Source: Pseudomonas neustonica (GTDB lineage: Bacteria; Pseudomonadota; Gammaproteobacteria; Pseudomonadales; Pseudomonadaceae). From it: 64,000 nucleotides of DNA. The position numbers and the translations under genes are program-made. The notes below the pieces were generated by a model. It ran no database searches. It was given only the letters and a program-made list of their open reading frames with translations, and had not been told where the DNA came from. Positions within the stretch are counted from its first letter, which is position 1, and every line of letters starts with the position of its first letter. Of this stretch, positions 55,260 to 64,000 are shown piece by piece. The stretch covers positions 1 through 64,000 of the forward strand of contig NZ_RKKU01000007.1 in assembly GCF_003797945.1 (NCBI RefSeq). The letters run 5' to 3'.

Positions 55260-55355
55260 GTCGCCGGCGGCAGGAGGACTCTTCGCGCCGGACTTTTCCG
55301 GCAATGTCCGGCTTGCCGCTGATCGCATCAAGCTTGTGGCTGCGAGGAGCTTGCC

Positions 55356-56306
55356 ATTAAACCGTTATTTATCAAAGGCCCTTCGCTGGGCGTCCGTCTG
55401 GTCGTTTTGACCACTTTATCCATCGCCCTGATGGTCGTCGACGCCCGCTTTGACGCACTTAAACCCCTGCGCTCGCAATTGGGGCTGTTTGTTTCTCCTT
55501 TGTATTATGTCGCCGAGTTGCCGGTACGTGCTTGGGATAGTGTCACCGAGCTGGCTTCCAGCCGGGCGCAGTTAATCTCTGACAACGACCGCCTGCGCGC
55601 CGAAGCTTTGCTCACCCAGCGCAAACTGCAAAAGCTGGCCACGCTGACCGAGCAAAACGTGCGTTTGCGCGAACTGCTCAACTCGTCTTCCCTGGTGGAT
55701 GAGAGGGTATTGGTGGCTGAGCTTATTGGCGTGGACCCCAATCCTTTTACCCAGCGCATATTGATCGATAAAGGCGAGAACGAAGGTGTCTTTCTCGGTC
55801 AGCCAGTGCTGGATGCGACCGGCCTGATGGGCCAAGTGGTGGAAGTACTCCCGCATTCTGCTCGGGTTTTGATGATTACCGATGCGTCCCATAGTCTGCC
55901 GGTGCAGATCAATCGCAACGGTTTGCGCGCTATTGCCAGCGGAACCGGCCGCAATGAGTGGCTTGAATTGCGTTATGTTGGGGATACTGCCGACATTCGC
56001 GAGGGCGACATCGTGGTCAGCTCTGGTTTGGGGCAACGTTTCCCGGCGGGCTATCCGGTGGGCCGGGTACAGTCGGTTGTGCGCCATCCCAGTCAGTCCT
56101 TTGCCGAGGTGCGCGTAACGCCCTCGGCACAGCTCAATCGTAGCCGCTATCTGTTGCTGGTATTCAGCCCTGAGAGCGGTTACGGCGCTGTGTTGCCAGC
56201 CCTTGATCTGACACCAGAGGCAGATCTGCCAGCTGAGGCGGTGGGTGCCCAGGACAACACTACCCCGGCAGCGCAAGGAGAGGAGGGCGGTAGCGATGCG
56301 CAATAG
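55356..56306 (+). CDS. mreC: Cell-shape protein MreC (apparent ATT start codon)
   Basis: A bitopic membrane protein that links MreB to periplasmic wall enzymes. Residues PLFIKGPSLGVRLVVLTTLS begin the conserved pseudomonad N-terminus, then the membrane helix to LMVVDARFD, a coiled coil (about 70-110) and the double beta-barrel domain. The frame opens after TGA at 55320-55322. It contains no ATG, GTG or TTG until a TTG at 55407, inside the membrane helix. GAGGAG (55344-55349) is 6 bases before ATT at 55356, so translation probably starts there. The C-terminus is a disordered acidic tail. Overlaps mreD by 11 bases. Confidence 0.85.
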   Translation: MKPLFIKGPSLGVRLVVLTTLSIALMVVDARFDALKPLRSQLGLFVSPLYYVAELPVRAWDSVTELASSRAQLISDNDRLRAEALLTQRKLQKLATLTEQNVRLRELLNSSSLVDERVLVAELIGVDPNPFTQRILIDKGENEGVFLGQPVLDATGLMGQVVEVLPHSARVLMITDASHSLPVQINRNGLRAIASGTGRNEWLELRYVGDTADIREGDIVVSSGLGQRFPAGYPVGRVQSVVRHPSQSFAEVRVTPSAQLNRSRYLLLVFSPESGYGAVLPALDLTPEADLPAEAVGAQDNTTPAAQGEEGGSDAQ

Positions 56307-56769
56307 TCTGGTCATCGCGGCCACCATTGTGGTGGCGCTGCTGCTTAGTGTCATGCCGATGCCGGAGCCCTTTAATATGGGGCGTCCGATGTGGCTGGCG
56401 CTGGTTTTGTCGTTCTGGGTTATGGTGCTGCCGCACCGCGTTGGCATGCTTACGGCCTGGCTTGCAGGCCTGCTTACCGATGCATTGTTCGGACAGCTAT
56501 TCGGCCAGCATGCCTTGGTTATGACCCTGGTTGTCTGCCAGCTATTGCTGTTGCATCAGCGCATTCGTCGCTTCCCATTGTGGCAGCAGAGCCTGGTCAT
56601 GCTGCCGGTCTTCGGTATTGCCCAGATGGTACTTTTATGGCTCAACAGCTTGAGCGGTAACCGTCCGCCCACCTTGCTGTTTCTACTCCCCGCACTGGTC
56701 AGTGCCATACTCTGGCCGTGGATCTTTACCCTGCTGCAGGGCGTGAAGCGGCGATTCCGTGTTAACTGA
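56296..56769 (+). CDS. mreD: Rod-shape determining protein MreD
   Basis: 157 residues, with five or six membrane helices. [18 protein letters not shown] and [17 protein letters not shown] are family-typical. The ATG at 56296 has GGAGG upstream within mreC; the longer frame from 56245 is not conserved. It overlaps mreC and maf by 11 bases each. It works with MreC, RodA and PBP2 in the elongasome. Confidence 0.92.
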   Translation: MRNSLVIAATIVVALLLSVMPMPEPFNMGRPMWLALVLSFWVMVLPHRVGMLTAWLAGLLTDALFGQLFGQHALVMTLVVCQLLLLHQRIRRFPLWQQSLVMLPVFGIAQMVLLWLNSLSGNRPPTLLFLLPALVSAILWPWIFTLLQGVKRRFRVN

Positions 56770-57349
56770 ACAGCGCTTGCTGTTGGCTTCGGCTTCACCG
56801 CGTCGCCGTGAGTTGCTGGCGCAGATAGGTATTCCTACGACGCGTGTGGTGTGTCAGGTTGATGAAAGAGTCGAGCCAGACGAGACGCCCGCGGTCTATG
56901 TTGAGCGAGTGACACGCGACAAGGTGCGCGCTGGTGTGGCGGCGGCGCCTGCAGGATCGGTGGTGCTGGCGGCTGATACCGCCGTAGTGCTGGACCAGCA
57001 GATTCTTGGCAAGCCGCGTGATCGCGCGCATGCATTGCAGATGCTGGGCGCGCTCTCGGACCGTGAGCATCAGGTAATGACTGCTGTGGCAGTGGCCTGC
57101 GAGGATCGGGTGGAAGTGCGTCTGGTTGTCACTGAGGTACGCTTTCGTGCGCTATCGGTAGCCGAGTGCGAGCAATATTGGGCGAGCGGGGAGCCGGCAG
57201 ACAAGGCGGGCGCCTATGGGATTCAGGGATTGGGCGCCGTGTTTGTTGAGCATATCAGCGGCAGCTACAGCGCTGTAGTCGGGTTGCCTTTGATGGAAAC
57301 TGCTGCATTACTCGATGGATTTGGCATTTCCTGTTGGCAATCCTGCTGA
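56759..57349 (+). CDS. maf: Maf-type nucleotide pyrophosphatase (dTTP/UTP class)
   Basis: Hydrolyses non-canonical or excess nucleoside triphosphates to monophosphates. [18 protein letters not shown] is the Maf signature, [11 protein letters not shown] the metal-binding region, and [21 protein letters not shown] the closing motif. 196 residues, starting at a GTG that overlaps mreD. The YhdE-like order behind mreD points to dTTP/UTP pyrophosphatase. Confidence 0.93.
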   Translation: MLTEQRLLLASASPRRRELLAQIGIPTTRVVCQVDERVEPDETPAVYVERVTRDKVRAGVAAAPAGSVVLAADTAVVLDQQILGKPRDRAHALQMLGALSDREHQVMTAVAVACEDRVEVRLVVTEVRFRALSVAECEQYWASGEPADKAGAYGIQGLGAVFVEHISGSYSAVVGLPLMETAALLDGFGISCWQSC

Positions 57350-57410
57350 CACGCTGTCATGGCGCGCTTAACACCGGTATTCTGGGGCCAAGACTTGAAC
57401 GGAAGAGCCC

Positions 57411-58868
57411 ATGAGCGAAGAAATCCTGATCAATATCACCCCGATGGAAACCCGGGTAGCACTGGTTGAGAACGGTGTGCTGCAGGAAGTGCATATTGAG
57501 CGCACTCTGCGCCGTGGCATCGTCGGCAATATCTATAAGGGCAAGGTAGTCCGCGTATTGCCAGGTATGCAAGCGGCGTTCGTGGATATCGGCCTTGAGC
57601 GCGCTGCCTTCATCCATGCCTCGGAAATCTCTGACCGTGAAGGTGCGGCGGTCGAACCTATCAGTGCACTGGTGCATGAAGGCAAAGCGCTGGTAGTGCA
57701 GGTTACCAAAGACCCGATCGGTACCAAAGGTGCTCGCCTGACCACACACCTCTCGATTCCCTCGCGCTACCTGGTTTATATGCCGCGCACCCCGCATGTG
57801 GGGATTTCGCTAAAGATCGAGGATGAGGTTGAGCGCGAGCGACTCAAACAAGTGGTTGCCGACTGTGTTGAGCAAGAAGGCATTCAGGAGGAGGGTGGCT
57901 ATATTCTGCGTACCGCTGCCGAGAGCGCGCGGGCGGAGGAGATTCTGGTCGATATTCGCTATGTTCGCCGCCTGTGGTTGCAAATTACCCAGCAGATGGG
58001 AGCAGCCCCGGCGCCGTCGGTAATCTACGAAGACTTGCCGCTGGCACTGCGCACCCTGCGTGATCTGGCCAACCCTCGTTTGGAAAAGGTCCGTATCGAT
58101 TCGCGGGAAACCTTCCAGAAGGTCGAGCAATTTGTGCAAGAGCTGATGCCCGGCGTAGAAGAGTTGCTGGAGCACTACCCTGGTGAACGGCCCATTTTCG
58201 ACCTTTACAGTGTCGAAGACGAAATTCAGAAGGCCATGGAGCGCAAGGTCATGCTCAAGTCCGGTGGTCACCTGGTGATCGACCAGACCGAAGCCATGAC
58301 CACCATCGATGTGAATACAGGCGCTTTTGTTGGGCATCGCAATCTGGAAGAAACCATCTTCAAGACCAACCTGGAAGCAGCTACCTCTATTGCTCGCCAG
58401 CTGCGTCTGCGCAACCTCGGCGGCATCATCATTATCGACTTTATCGATATGGAGGATGAGGAGCATCAGCGTCAGGTGCAACGCACGCTGGAAAAGCAGC
58501 TGGAGCGTGATCACGCGAAAACCAACATTATCGGCATTACCGAGCTGGGTCTGGTGCAGATGACCCGCAAGCGCACACGCGAAAGCCTTGAACAGATACT
58601 GTGCGAACCTTGCCCCTGCTGCCAGGGTCGCGGGATACAGAAGACCCCAGAGACAATCTGCTACGAAATATTCCGCGAGATACTGCGTGAAGCGCGCGCG
58701 TACCAAGCGGGTGCTTACATGGTGCTCGGCTCGCAGTCGGTTATTGATCGGCTGTTGGATGAGGAGTCCGGTAATGTCGCGGACCTGGAGCTCTTTATTG
58801 AGCGCCCGATCAAGTTCCAGGTGGAAACCATGTATACCCAGGAACAATATGATGTGGTCCTGATGTGA
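57411..58868 (+). CDS. rng: Ribonuclease G
   Basis: An endoribonuclease for 16S rRNA 5'-end maturation and mRNA decay. The S1 domain is at about residues 35-125 (GIVGNIYKGKVVRVLPGMQAAF in two parts). The catalytic DNase-I-like domain has ID-VNTG (Asp near 303) and IIIDFIDM (Asp near 346), and the zinc-link cysteines are in CEPCPCCQGRG near residue 405. 485 residues, no RNase E scaffold tail. Follows maf by 61 bases. Confidence 0.96.
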   Translation: MSEEILINITPMETRVALVENGVLQEVHIERTLRRGIVGNIYKGKVVRVLPGMQAAFVDIGLERAAFIHASEISDREGAAVEPISALVHEGKALVVQVTKDPIGTKGARLTTHLSIPSRYLVYMPRTPHVGISLKIEDEVERERLKQVVADCVEQEGIQEEGGYILRTAAESARAEEILVDIRYVRRLWLQITQQMGAAPAPSVIYEDLPLALRTLRDLANPRLEKVRIDSRETFQKVEQFVQELMPGVEELLEHYPGERPIFDLYSVEDEIQKAMERKVMLKSGGHLVIDQTEAMTTIDVNTGAFVGHRNLEETIFKTNLEAATSIARQLRLRNLGGIIIIDFIDMEDEEHQRQVQRTLEKQLERDHAKTNIIGITELGLVQMTRKRTRESLEQILCEPCPCCQGRGIQKTPETICYEIFREILREARAYQAGAYMVLGSQSVIDRLLDEESGNVADLELFIERPIKFQVETMYTQEQYDVVLM

Positions 58869-58884
58869 TGGGCTGGTAATCGGG

Positions 58885-61800
58885 GTGCAATGGCAACGCT
58901 GGATCAAGCAAGGGCTTAACGGTCTGATATTGCTGCTGGTCGCCTGGCTTTTACTGGCGGCCGCCTATGTCAGTCTGGGGCGTCAATTTGTCCCGGCGAT
59001 TGCCAATTATCAGTCCGAGCTGGTCGCTGAGGCGGAGTCGCTTACAGGCCGCTATATTCGACTTGGTGGCCTGAGTGCGCAGATGCAGGGCGCTCAGCCG
59101 GTTTTTCGCCTGCGTGGGCTGGAGGTCCATGCCGACGCGGACCCTGGCAGCCCTGTTCTGTTTGCGCTGGATAACGTAACCGCGCGCCTGGACGTTTGGA
59201 AGAGCCTCTGGCACCGCCGTTTGATGATGGATGCGCTGCAGATTGAGGGGTTGTCACTCTCGGTCAGCGAAGATGCACAAGGGCAGTGGCACTTGCGTGG
59301 ACTGGGCCGACAAACCCAGTCTCTGGGTGGTCTGGATCAGGCAATCAAGACACTGCGCGAGCAGCGCCGCATTACCTTGTTGGATACCCAGATCAGCGTC
59401 AGCCCTTATGACGAGCCCCGTTGGCAGTTTGAGCATGGCGAGCTGACCTTGATTAACGGCGCTGGCTGGCAGCGACTCGATGGCCGTTTGCGCTTACCCG
59501 ACGGTGAGCTGGTGCGCTGGCAAGTCAGCGGTTTGCTCGATAGTGATAATCTGGCTGACCTGTCGTTGGGTTTCTTTCTTGAATTACCGGCGAGTGACTG
59601 GAGTCGCTGGCTGCCGCGCGATTGGCTGCAGCGCAGCCATCTGCAGCAACTGGTAGCCGGCGGGCGCTTCTGGGGGAGCTGGCAGAATCAGCGCTTGCAG
59701 CGCTTGCAGGCAACTCTGGTGGCCCCTGATGTCAGTTTTGACTTTAAAGACTCACCTCCGTTAGAGGATGTCTTTAGTCGTTTTGAGTACCGCCATAGCG
59801 AAAGTGGCGAGCATATCCTGGTCGAGGATTTCAGCCTGCGGATAGACGAGCAGGTATGGCCAATGATGCGCGTTCAAGCAGAGCGCCAGGGTGCGAATGG
59901 CGACTGGTCTCTGGCAGTAGACCGGCTATCACTTGATCGTCTGCGTGACTGGGTCCCGCGCTTTGTCGATCACCCGCCCATGGCTGAGTTGGTTACGACT
60001 TTGGCGCCGCAGGGTACCCTGCGTAATCTTCATCTCGCTGGACACGGTTCGCCGACCGACCTTAATGCGCTGCAGGTCAGCGCTGTCCTTGATCAGGTTG
60101 GTATTCAGGCCTATCACAATGCACCTATGCTGCAGGGTGTCAGCGGCAGTCTGGTGGGCTCGCCGGCGTCCGGTGAGTTACGGGTGAATAACACGCAGTG
60201 GAGCATGCAGCTGCCCCATCTGTTTCCAGAGGTCTGGCAGTACGACAGTGCGTTGGGCGCATTGAATTGGTCCTGGTCCAGAGACGATGGGTTAAGGCTG
60301 AATACGCCTGGCATGTCGGTAGCAGGCCCGGACGGCAATGGAGCGGCGCTGCTGGATTTGCATCTGCCGCCGAGCGGGCAAACCCCGACCATGGATTTGC
60401 GCGTTGCATTGCGTGACTCACAAGCCCCGGTGCATCGGCGCTACCTGCCGTTGCGCGCGCCTGCCTTTAATCCGGCGTTGGCGACCTGGCTGGCCGCCAG
60501 CGGTATCAAGGGCAAAGTCCCGCTGGCGATTTTTAGCTACAGCGGCTCACTATTGAAAAGCGCCACCAACGACGAGCGTCAGCTCGGCCTGTACGCCGAG
60601 CTGCGTGACGGCGAGCTATTGTTTCAGAACGGTTGGCCGCTGTTGACCGAGGTGAACGCAGATCTGCGGTTGCAGGACGGGATGCTCGATATTCGTGGTG
60701 AGCAGGCGCAGCTGTGGAGCACCAAGGCCAGTGATATTCGCGTAGGTGCGCAGGTGCTGGGACGCACCGGTCCGCTCATGTTGCAGGTGGAGTCTGGCTT
60801 CGACGGTCCGGTTGGCGATGCGCTTAAACTCATGCAGGAAACCCCGCTGCGCGACCTGAGCAATGATCCGCTGGCCGGCTGGACGGTGGGCAGCGGTCAG
60901 GTTTCCGGCGATTTGGCGCTGAGTATTCCCTTACAGTCTGGTGCCCAGTCTCAAACCCGGGCTGACGTGAGCTGGCGTTTGAGTGCCAGTAGCCTGCTTA
61001 TCCCGCAACTGCAGGAGCCGTTGCGCAAGCTGCGGGGCAATTTCGTGTATTCGCGTGAGCAGGGGCTGCGCTCTGACGATTTAACCGGCACCTTTCTTGG
61101 TGCAGCCGTTAAAGCGAGCCTGAGCCAGGCAGACGGCGCCCAGCAGGTAAGCCTGTCAGGCAGCCACAGCGTGGAGCAACTGCGCAGTTGGTCGTTGGCT
61201 AGCGCGGTGCCAGCGGGATTGGCCAGTGGCCGGTTCAGTTGGCAGGCGCAGGTCAGGGTGGCTGCGCAGCAACAGCGTATTCAGGTCAGTAGTAATCTGA
61301 AAGGCCTGGCTCTGACGCTACCGGCGCCCTTTACCAAGGAGACGCAGAGCGAATTACCGGCCAAGCTGGATTTGCGCATGGCCAATAGTGGCGTCCAGCG
61401 CTGGCATATCTCCGCAGATAACGGCCTGGACGCGCAGTTGCTGAAACAGGGCGATCAGATTTCCGGTGACCTTCGCTTTCGCGCCGGAGAAGCGACACAG
61501 TCAGCTACTCCCGGTGTAGTCGTGGTTGCCAGGCTGCCGCGGTTGGACTGGGATGAGTGGCAAACGTGGCTGCGTCAGTTACCGGCTGCGTCCAGCCAGG
61601 GAGGCGGCCGCGCTGGTTCAGCGGCGAAGGTGGTGCGTCGTGCTGATATAACGGCTGATCAATTTACCGGCATGGGCTTATCGCTGCGTGACCTGCAGGC
61701 TGGAATACAGAGAAGGGCAAGTGGCTGGGATCTGGCGTTAACGCAGGCTGATGTTGAGGGCGATATTTATCTTCCGGATAACGACGCTGAGCCTATCAAC

Positions 61801-62766
61801 GTCGACTTGCAGCGCCTCAAGTTGGGGGCGACAGATAAGGAGGCTGCGCAGCTTCTGCCAGCCATAAGCGCGAGCGAGGTTAGTGCTGATGCCGAGCCTG
61901 CTGATCCGCTGGAGCGTATAAAGCCATCAACACTGCCGGCGCTGGACGTGCAGATTGCCCAGTTGTCCTGGGGGGCTGAGCCGGTTGGTCGCGTCGCCTT
62001 CAAGTTACGCCCGGATGCAACCGGTGCTCAGTTGCCAGAGGTGTTTGCTGATTTACGCGGGCTCAAGGTAGAGGGGAGCATGGATTGGCGTGAATCGCCT
62101 GCGCACAGCGTATTCGACGGCAGCATATCCGCTGACAATATTGGTGAGGTGCTGACTGCCTGGCAATATGCACCGACTATTACCAGCAAGACGTTCTCTA
62201 CTCGAGCACAGCTGAACTGGCCCGGTTCGCCAGCCCTTTTCAGCATGCGCCGTTCCTCGGGTAGTCTGGAGCTTGCTGCGCGTGACGGCATGTTGCAGAG
62301 TGGCGACAATGGTACGCAGGCTCTGCGCGTTTTTGGTTTGCTCAATTTCAATTCGCTGACACGCCGCCTGCGCCTGGACTTTTCTGACCTGTTCAGCAAA
62401 GGCACTGCCTACGATACCCTGGACGGTGCGATCTACGCGGATAACGGCGTGTTGCACAGTGATAAGCCAGTAGTACTGGAAGGTCCTGGGGTTAAAATGC
62501 AGTTTGAGGGTAGCCTTGATCTGCGCAGCGATAAGGTGGATATGGGGGTGCTGGTCACGCTACCGGTAACCAACAACCTGCCGCTCGCAGCGCTGCTGGT
62601 AGGCGCGCCTCAAGTAGGTGGCGTACTCTTCCTGGCCGACAAGATTCTGGGTGACAAGGTGGCTCGCTTTGCCTCGGTCAAGTACAAGGTCAGCGGTGAC
62701 TGGAAACAGCCGGAGGTCGAATTTGATCGTGCCTTTGATGATAAGGCTGCGCTGGAAGAGGATTGA
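58885..62766 (+). CDS. yhdP: YhdP-family AsmA-like envelope protein
   Basis: A 1293-residue inner-membrane-anchored periplasmic bridge protein. One N-terminal membrane helix (GLNGLILLLVAWLLLAAAYV) is followed by long repeated beta strands of the DUF3971 and AsmA_2 type. The C-terminal domain has MKFEGSLDLRSDK-like sequence (MQFEGSLDLRSDKVDMGVLV), the YhdP signature. YhdP, with TamB and YdbH, carries phospholipids to the outer membrane in E. coli. The GTG start at 58885 is 16 bases after rng. Second AsmA-like protein in the window. Confidence 0.9.
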   Translation: MQWQRWIKQGLNGLILLLVAWLLLAAAYVSLGRQFVPAIANYQSELVAEAESLTGRYIRLGGLSAQMQGAQPVFRLRGLEVHADADPGSPVLFALDNVTARLDVWKSLWHRRLMMDALQIEGLSLSVSEDAQGQWHLRGLGRQTQSLGGLDQAIKTLREQRRITLLDTQISVSPYDEPRWQFEHGELTLINGAGWQRLDGRLRLPDGELVRWQVSGLLDSDNLADLSLGFFLELPASDWSRWLPRDWLQRSHLQQLVAGGRFWGSWQNQRLQRLQATLVAPDVSFDFKDSPPLEDVFSRFEYRHSESGEHILVEDFSLRIDEQVWPMMRVQAERQGANGDWSLAVDRLSLDRLRDWVPRFVDHPPMAELVTTLAPQGTLRNLHLAGHGSPTDLNALQVSAVLDQVGIQAYHNAPMLQGVSGSLVGSPASGELRVNNTQWSMQLPHLFPEVWQYDSALGALNWSWSRDDGLRLNTPGMSVAGPDGNGAALLDLHLPPSGQTPTMDLRVALRDSQAPVHRRYLPLRAPAFNPALATWLAASGIKGKVPLAIFSYSGSLLKSATNDERQLGLYAELRDGELLFQNGWPLLTEVNADLRLQDGMLDIRGEQAQLWSTKASDIRVGAQVLGRTGPLMLQVESGFDGPVGDALKLMQETPLRDLSNDPLAGWTVGSGQVSGDLALSIPLQSGAQSQTRADVSWRLSASSLLIPQLQEPLRKLRGNFVYSREQGLRSDDLTGTFLGAAVKASLSQADGAQQVSLSGSHSVEQLRSWSLASAVPAGLASGRFSWQAQVRVAAQQQRIQVSSNLKGLALTLPAPFTKETQSELPAKLDLRMANSGVQRWHISADNGLDAQLLKQGDQISGDLRFRAGEATQSATPGVVVVARLPRLDWDEWQTWLRQLPAASSQGGGRAGSAAKVVRRADITADQFTGMGLSLRDLQAGIQRRASGWDLALTQADVEGDIYLPDNDAEPINVDLQRLKLGATDKEAAQLLPAISASEVSADAEPADPLERIKPSTLPALDVQIAQLSWGAEPVGRVAFKLRPDATGAQLPEVFADLRGLKVEGSMDWRESPAHSVFDGSISADNIGEVLTAWQYAPTITSKTFSTRAQLNWPGSPALFSMRRSSGSLELAARDGMLQSGDNGTQALRVFGLLNFNSLTRRLRLDFSDLFSKGTAYDTLDGAIYADNGVLHSDKPVVLEGPGVKMQFEGSLDLRSDKVDMGVLVTLPVTNNLPLAALLVGAPQVGGVLFLADKILGDKVARFASVKYKVSGDWKQPEVEFDRAFDDKAALEED

Positions 62767-62819
62767 GGTCTCATTCTCATTGCCGCCGTTATTTAACCCA
62801 CCCGTAAAAGGTTAGCCCT

Positions 62820-63680
62820 ATGTCTCGTGTCGCCGCTATTCAGATGACCAGTCAGCCTGATGTGCAGGAAAACCTGCAACAGGCCGCAGGTTTGATTGCT
62901 CGCGCCGCAGAGCAGGGGGCCGAGTTGGTTCTGTTGCCAGAGTGTTTTGCTGCCATGGGTAATCGCTCGCTGGTAGCGATCGCCGCCGCCGAGTTTGGTC
63001 CGCAGCGGCCGATTCGTCATTTTCTTGCCGAGCAAGCGCGCGAACACGGTATCTGGTTGGTCGGCGGCAGCCTACCTTTGCCACGCTCAGCAGGCGGCAA
63101 ACCCATGGCGACCCAACTGGTACTCGATGAGCAAGGCATAGAGGTTGCCCGCTACGATAAGCTGCACTTGTTTGATGTGGATGTTAGCGACAGCCACAAG
63201 ACCTACCGCGAGTCGGATGATTACGCTTTTGGTAGTGAGCTGGTTTGCCTGGATTCACCAGTCGGGCGGCTTGGGTTGAGCATTTGTTATGATGTGCGCT
63301 TTCCTGAATTGTATCAGGGGTTGCGTCTGGCTGGCGCTGAGTTGATTGTGGTGCCCGCCGCCTTTACTGCCGTCACCGGGGCCGCGCACTGGGAGATCTT
63401 GTTGCGCGCCCGCGCTGTGGAAACCCAATGTTATGTACTGGCCGCAAATCAAGGCGGTACCCATTACGGAGGACGCCAGACCTTCGGTCACAGCTGTCTT
63501 ATTGATCCCTGGGGCGAGTTGGTATCCGTCTTGCCCGAGGGGCCCGGCATCGTTACCGGCGAGCTTGATCTCGCCTACCTGAGCGAGGTTCGCCAACGCA
63601 TGCCGATAATCGCACACCGCCGTTTTGCACCGCCTGCAGCACCGCAGCCGGTTGCCAAGGAGTCGAGCAAGAATGAGTGA
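62820..63680 (+). CDS. Carbon-nitrogen hydrolase, Nit1-like (deaminated-glutathione amidase type)
   Basis: 286 residues of the nitrilase fold with the triad Glu41 (LLPECF), Lys114 ([12 protein letters not shown]) and Cys156 ([12 protein letters not shown]). [20 protein letters not shown] resembles Nit1 enzymes that remove the side-product deaminated glutathione; other amidases of the superfamily remain possible. AAAAGG lies 8 bases before the ATG. It is fixed between yhdP and tldD in pseudomonads and overlaps tldD by 8 bases. Confidence 0.87.
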   Translation: MSRVAAIQMTSQPDVQENLQQAAGLIARAAEQGAELVLLPECFAAMGNRSLVAIAAAEFGPQRPIRHFLAEQAREHGIWLVGGSLPLPRSAGGKPMATQLVLDEQGIEVARYDKLHLFDVDVSDSHKTYRESDDYAFGSELVCLDSPVGRLGLSICYDVRFPELYQGLRLAGAELIVVPAAFTAVTGAAHWEILLRARAVETQCYVLAANQGGTHYGGRQTFGHSCLIDPWGELVSVLPEGPGIVTGELDLAYLSEVRQRMPIIAHRRFAPPAAPQPVAKESSKNE

Positions 63681-64000
63681 TCTTATCAGCCAAGCCGAAA
63701 ATGCCCTGCTGCGTCCCGCCGACCTGACGCCCGATGCCGTCGCCAGCGTGTTGGGCACGTTGGTCGCGGCGCCCGGCGTAGACGCCGCTGACCTTTACTT
63801 CCAGCATCAGATCAGCGAATCCTGGGTTTTGGAAGACGGTATCGTCAAGGATGGCAGCTTCCACGTCGATCAGGGGGTTGGTGTGCGTGCGTTGTCCGGG
63901 GAAAAAACCGGCTTTGCCTACAGTAACGATATTCGCTTGGCTGCTCTCAGTCAGGCAGCTGGTGCGGCGCGCTCGATTGCCCGTGCCGGTCAGACTGGCA
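63673..64000 (+). CDS. tldD: Metalloprotease subunit TldD, N-terminal part (cut by the window end)
   Basis: The first about 109 residues are present. [21 protein letters not shown] and the glycine-rich [17 protein letters not shown] are the TldD N-terminal signature. TldD pairs with TldE/PmbA in a zinc protease that processes modified peptides and degrades CcdA; the HExxxH site lies beyond the window. Start at ATG 63673, inside the end of the nitrilase gene. Confidence 0.93.
   Translation, partial: MSDLISQAENALLRPADLTPDAVASVLGTLVAAPGVDAADLYFQHQISESWVLEDGIVKDGSFHVDQGVGVRALSGEKTGFAYSNDIRLAALSQAAGAARSIARAGQTG

Noticed and set aside
55407-56306. mreC starting at TTG 55407
   Set aside because: It would cut off the conserved N-terminus and most of the membrane helix, and has no ribosome site.
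55572-56447. 291-codon minus-strand frame over mreC and mreD
   Set aside because: Antisense to two certain genes, no recognisable domain.
57810-58907. 365-codon open frame antisense to rng
   Set aside because: It lies wholly over the conserved RNase G gene and looks like no known protein.

Overview
The window is a stretch of core chromosome from a gammaproteobacterium of the Pseudomonadaceae (Pseudomonas in the broad sense; a Halopseudomonas-like lineage is possible but cannot be shown from sequence alone). The evidence is gene order. The blocks TPR lipoprotein/lolB/ispE/tRNA-Gln/prs/rplY/pth/ychF, hemA/prfA/prmC/moeB/murI, hemH/uraA/upp/hpt, gatCAB next to mreBCD/maf/rng/yhdP/nitrilase/tldD, and leuA/holD/rimI all follow pseudomonad or gammaproteobacterial order. 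There is no prophage, no CRISPR array and almost no mobile DNA; the only trace is the start of an IS3-type transposase at the left edge.

Layout. 1-7.1 kb: IS remnant, an acyl-CoA ligase, then leuA/holD/rimI/DMT exporter/isopropylmalate-isocitrate-type dehydrogenase, and tRNA-Met with its own promoter and terminator. 7.2-13.2 kb: a DUF748 envelope protein, a secreted or membrane-anchored amidohydrolase, ychF. 13.2-19 kb (minus): pth, rplY, prs, tRNA-Gln, ispE, lolB and a TPR lipoprotein. 19.3-24.1 kb (plus): the tightly overlapping hemA-prfA-prmC-moeB-murI operon, then a PagL-like outer-membrane protein. 24.7-36.6 kb: a probable light/photo-oxidative stress region. 36.6-43.5 kb: LysE-type exporter, a 2-hydroxyacid dehydrogenase and a minor pilin operon pilV-W-X-Y1-E. 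43.5-47.9 kb: uracil/purine salvage (uraA, upp, hpt) and small envelope proteins. 48-64 kb: BCCT choline-type transporter, RlpA, gatBAC, then mreBCD-maf-rng-yhdP-nitrilase-tldD.

The most interesting part is 24.7-36.6 kb. A nine-gene minus-strand operon, with neighbouring genes overlapping or a few bases apart, encodes a TudS-like/DUF1722 protein, a MerR regulator whose C-terminal domain lacks the B12-ligating histidine motif (class II LitR-like), a photolyase, an NTF2-fold protein, an SDR, an FAD oxidoreductase, a DUF1365 protein, a cyclopropane-fatty-acid-synthase-type methyltransferase and a DUF2878 membrane protein. Upstream are four TGTACA-type palindromes. One kilobase away, between a renalase-like flavoprotein/Trp-rich protein pair and a TIGR01777/hemH pair, lies TATACA-N12-TGTATA, which fits the operator consensus I recall for the P. 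putida light regulator PplR1. Together these suggest one light-induced regulon for DNA repair, lipid remodelling and porphyrin handling. The regulator-photolyase logic has precedent; the roles of most of the other proteins do not.

Other points of note: mreC appears to start at an AUU codon; holD is present in its divergent pseudomonad form; PilY1 is short and lacks the propeller calcium loop; the PagL-like protein has Asn where the catalytic Glu is expected; a nine-codon leader ORF precedes the DMT exporter; and rplY has a leader hairpin.
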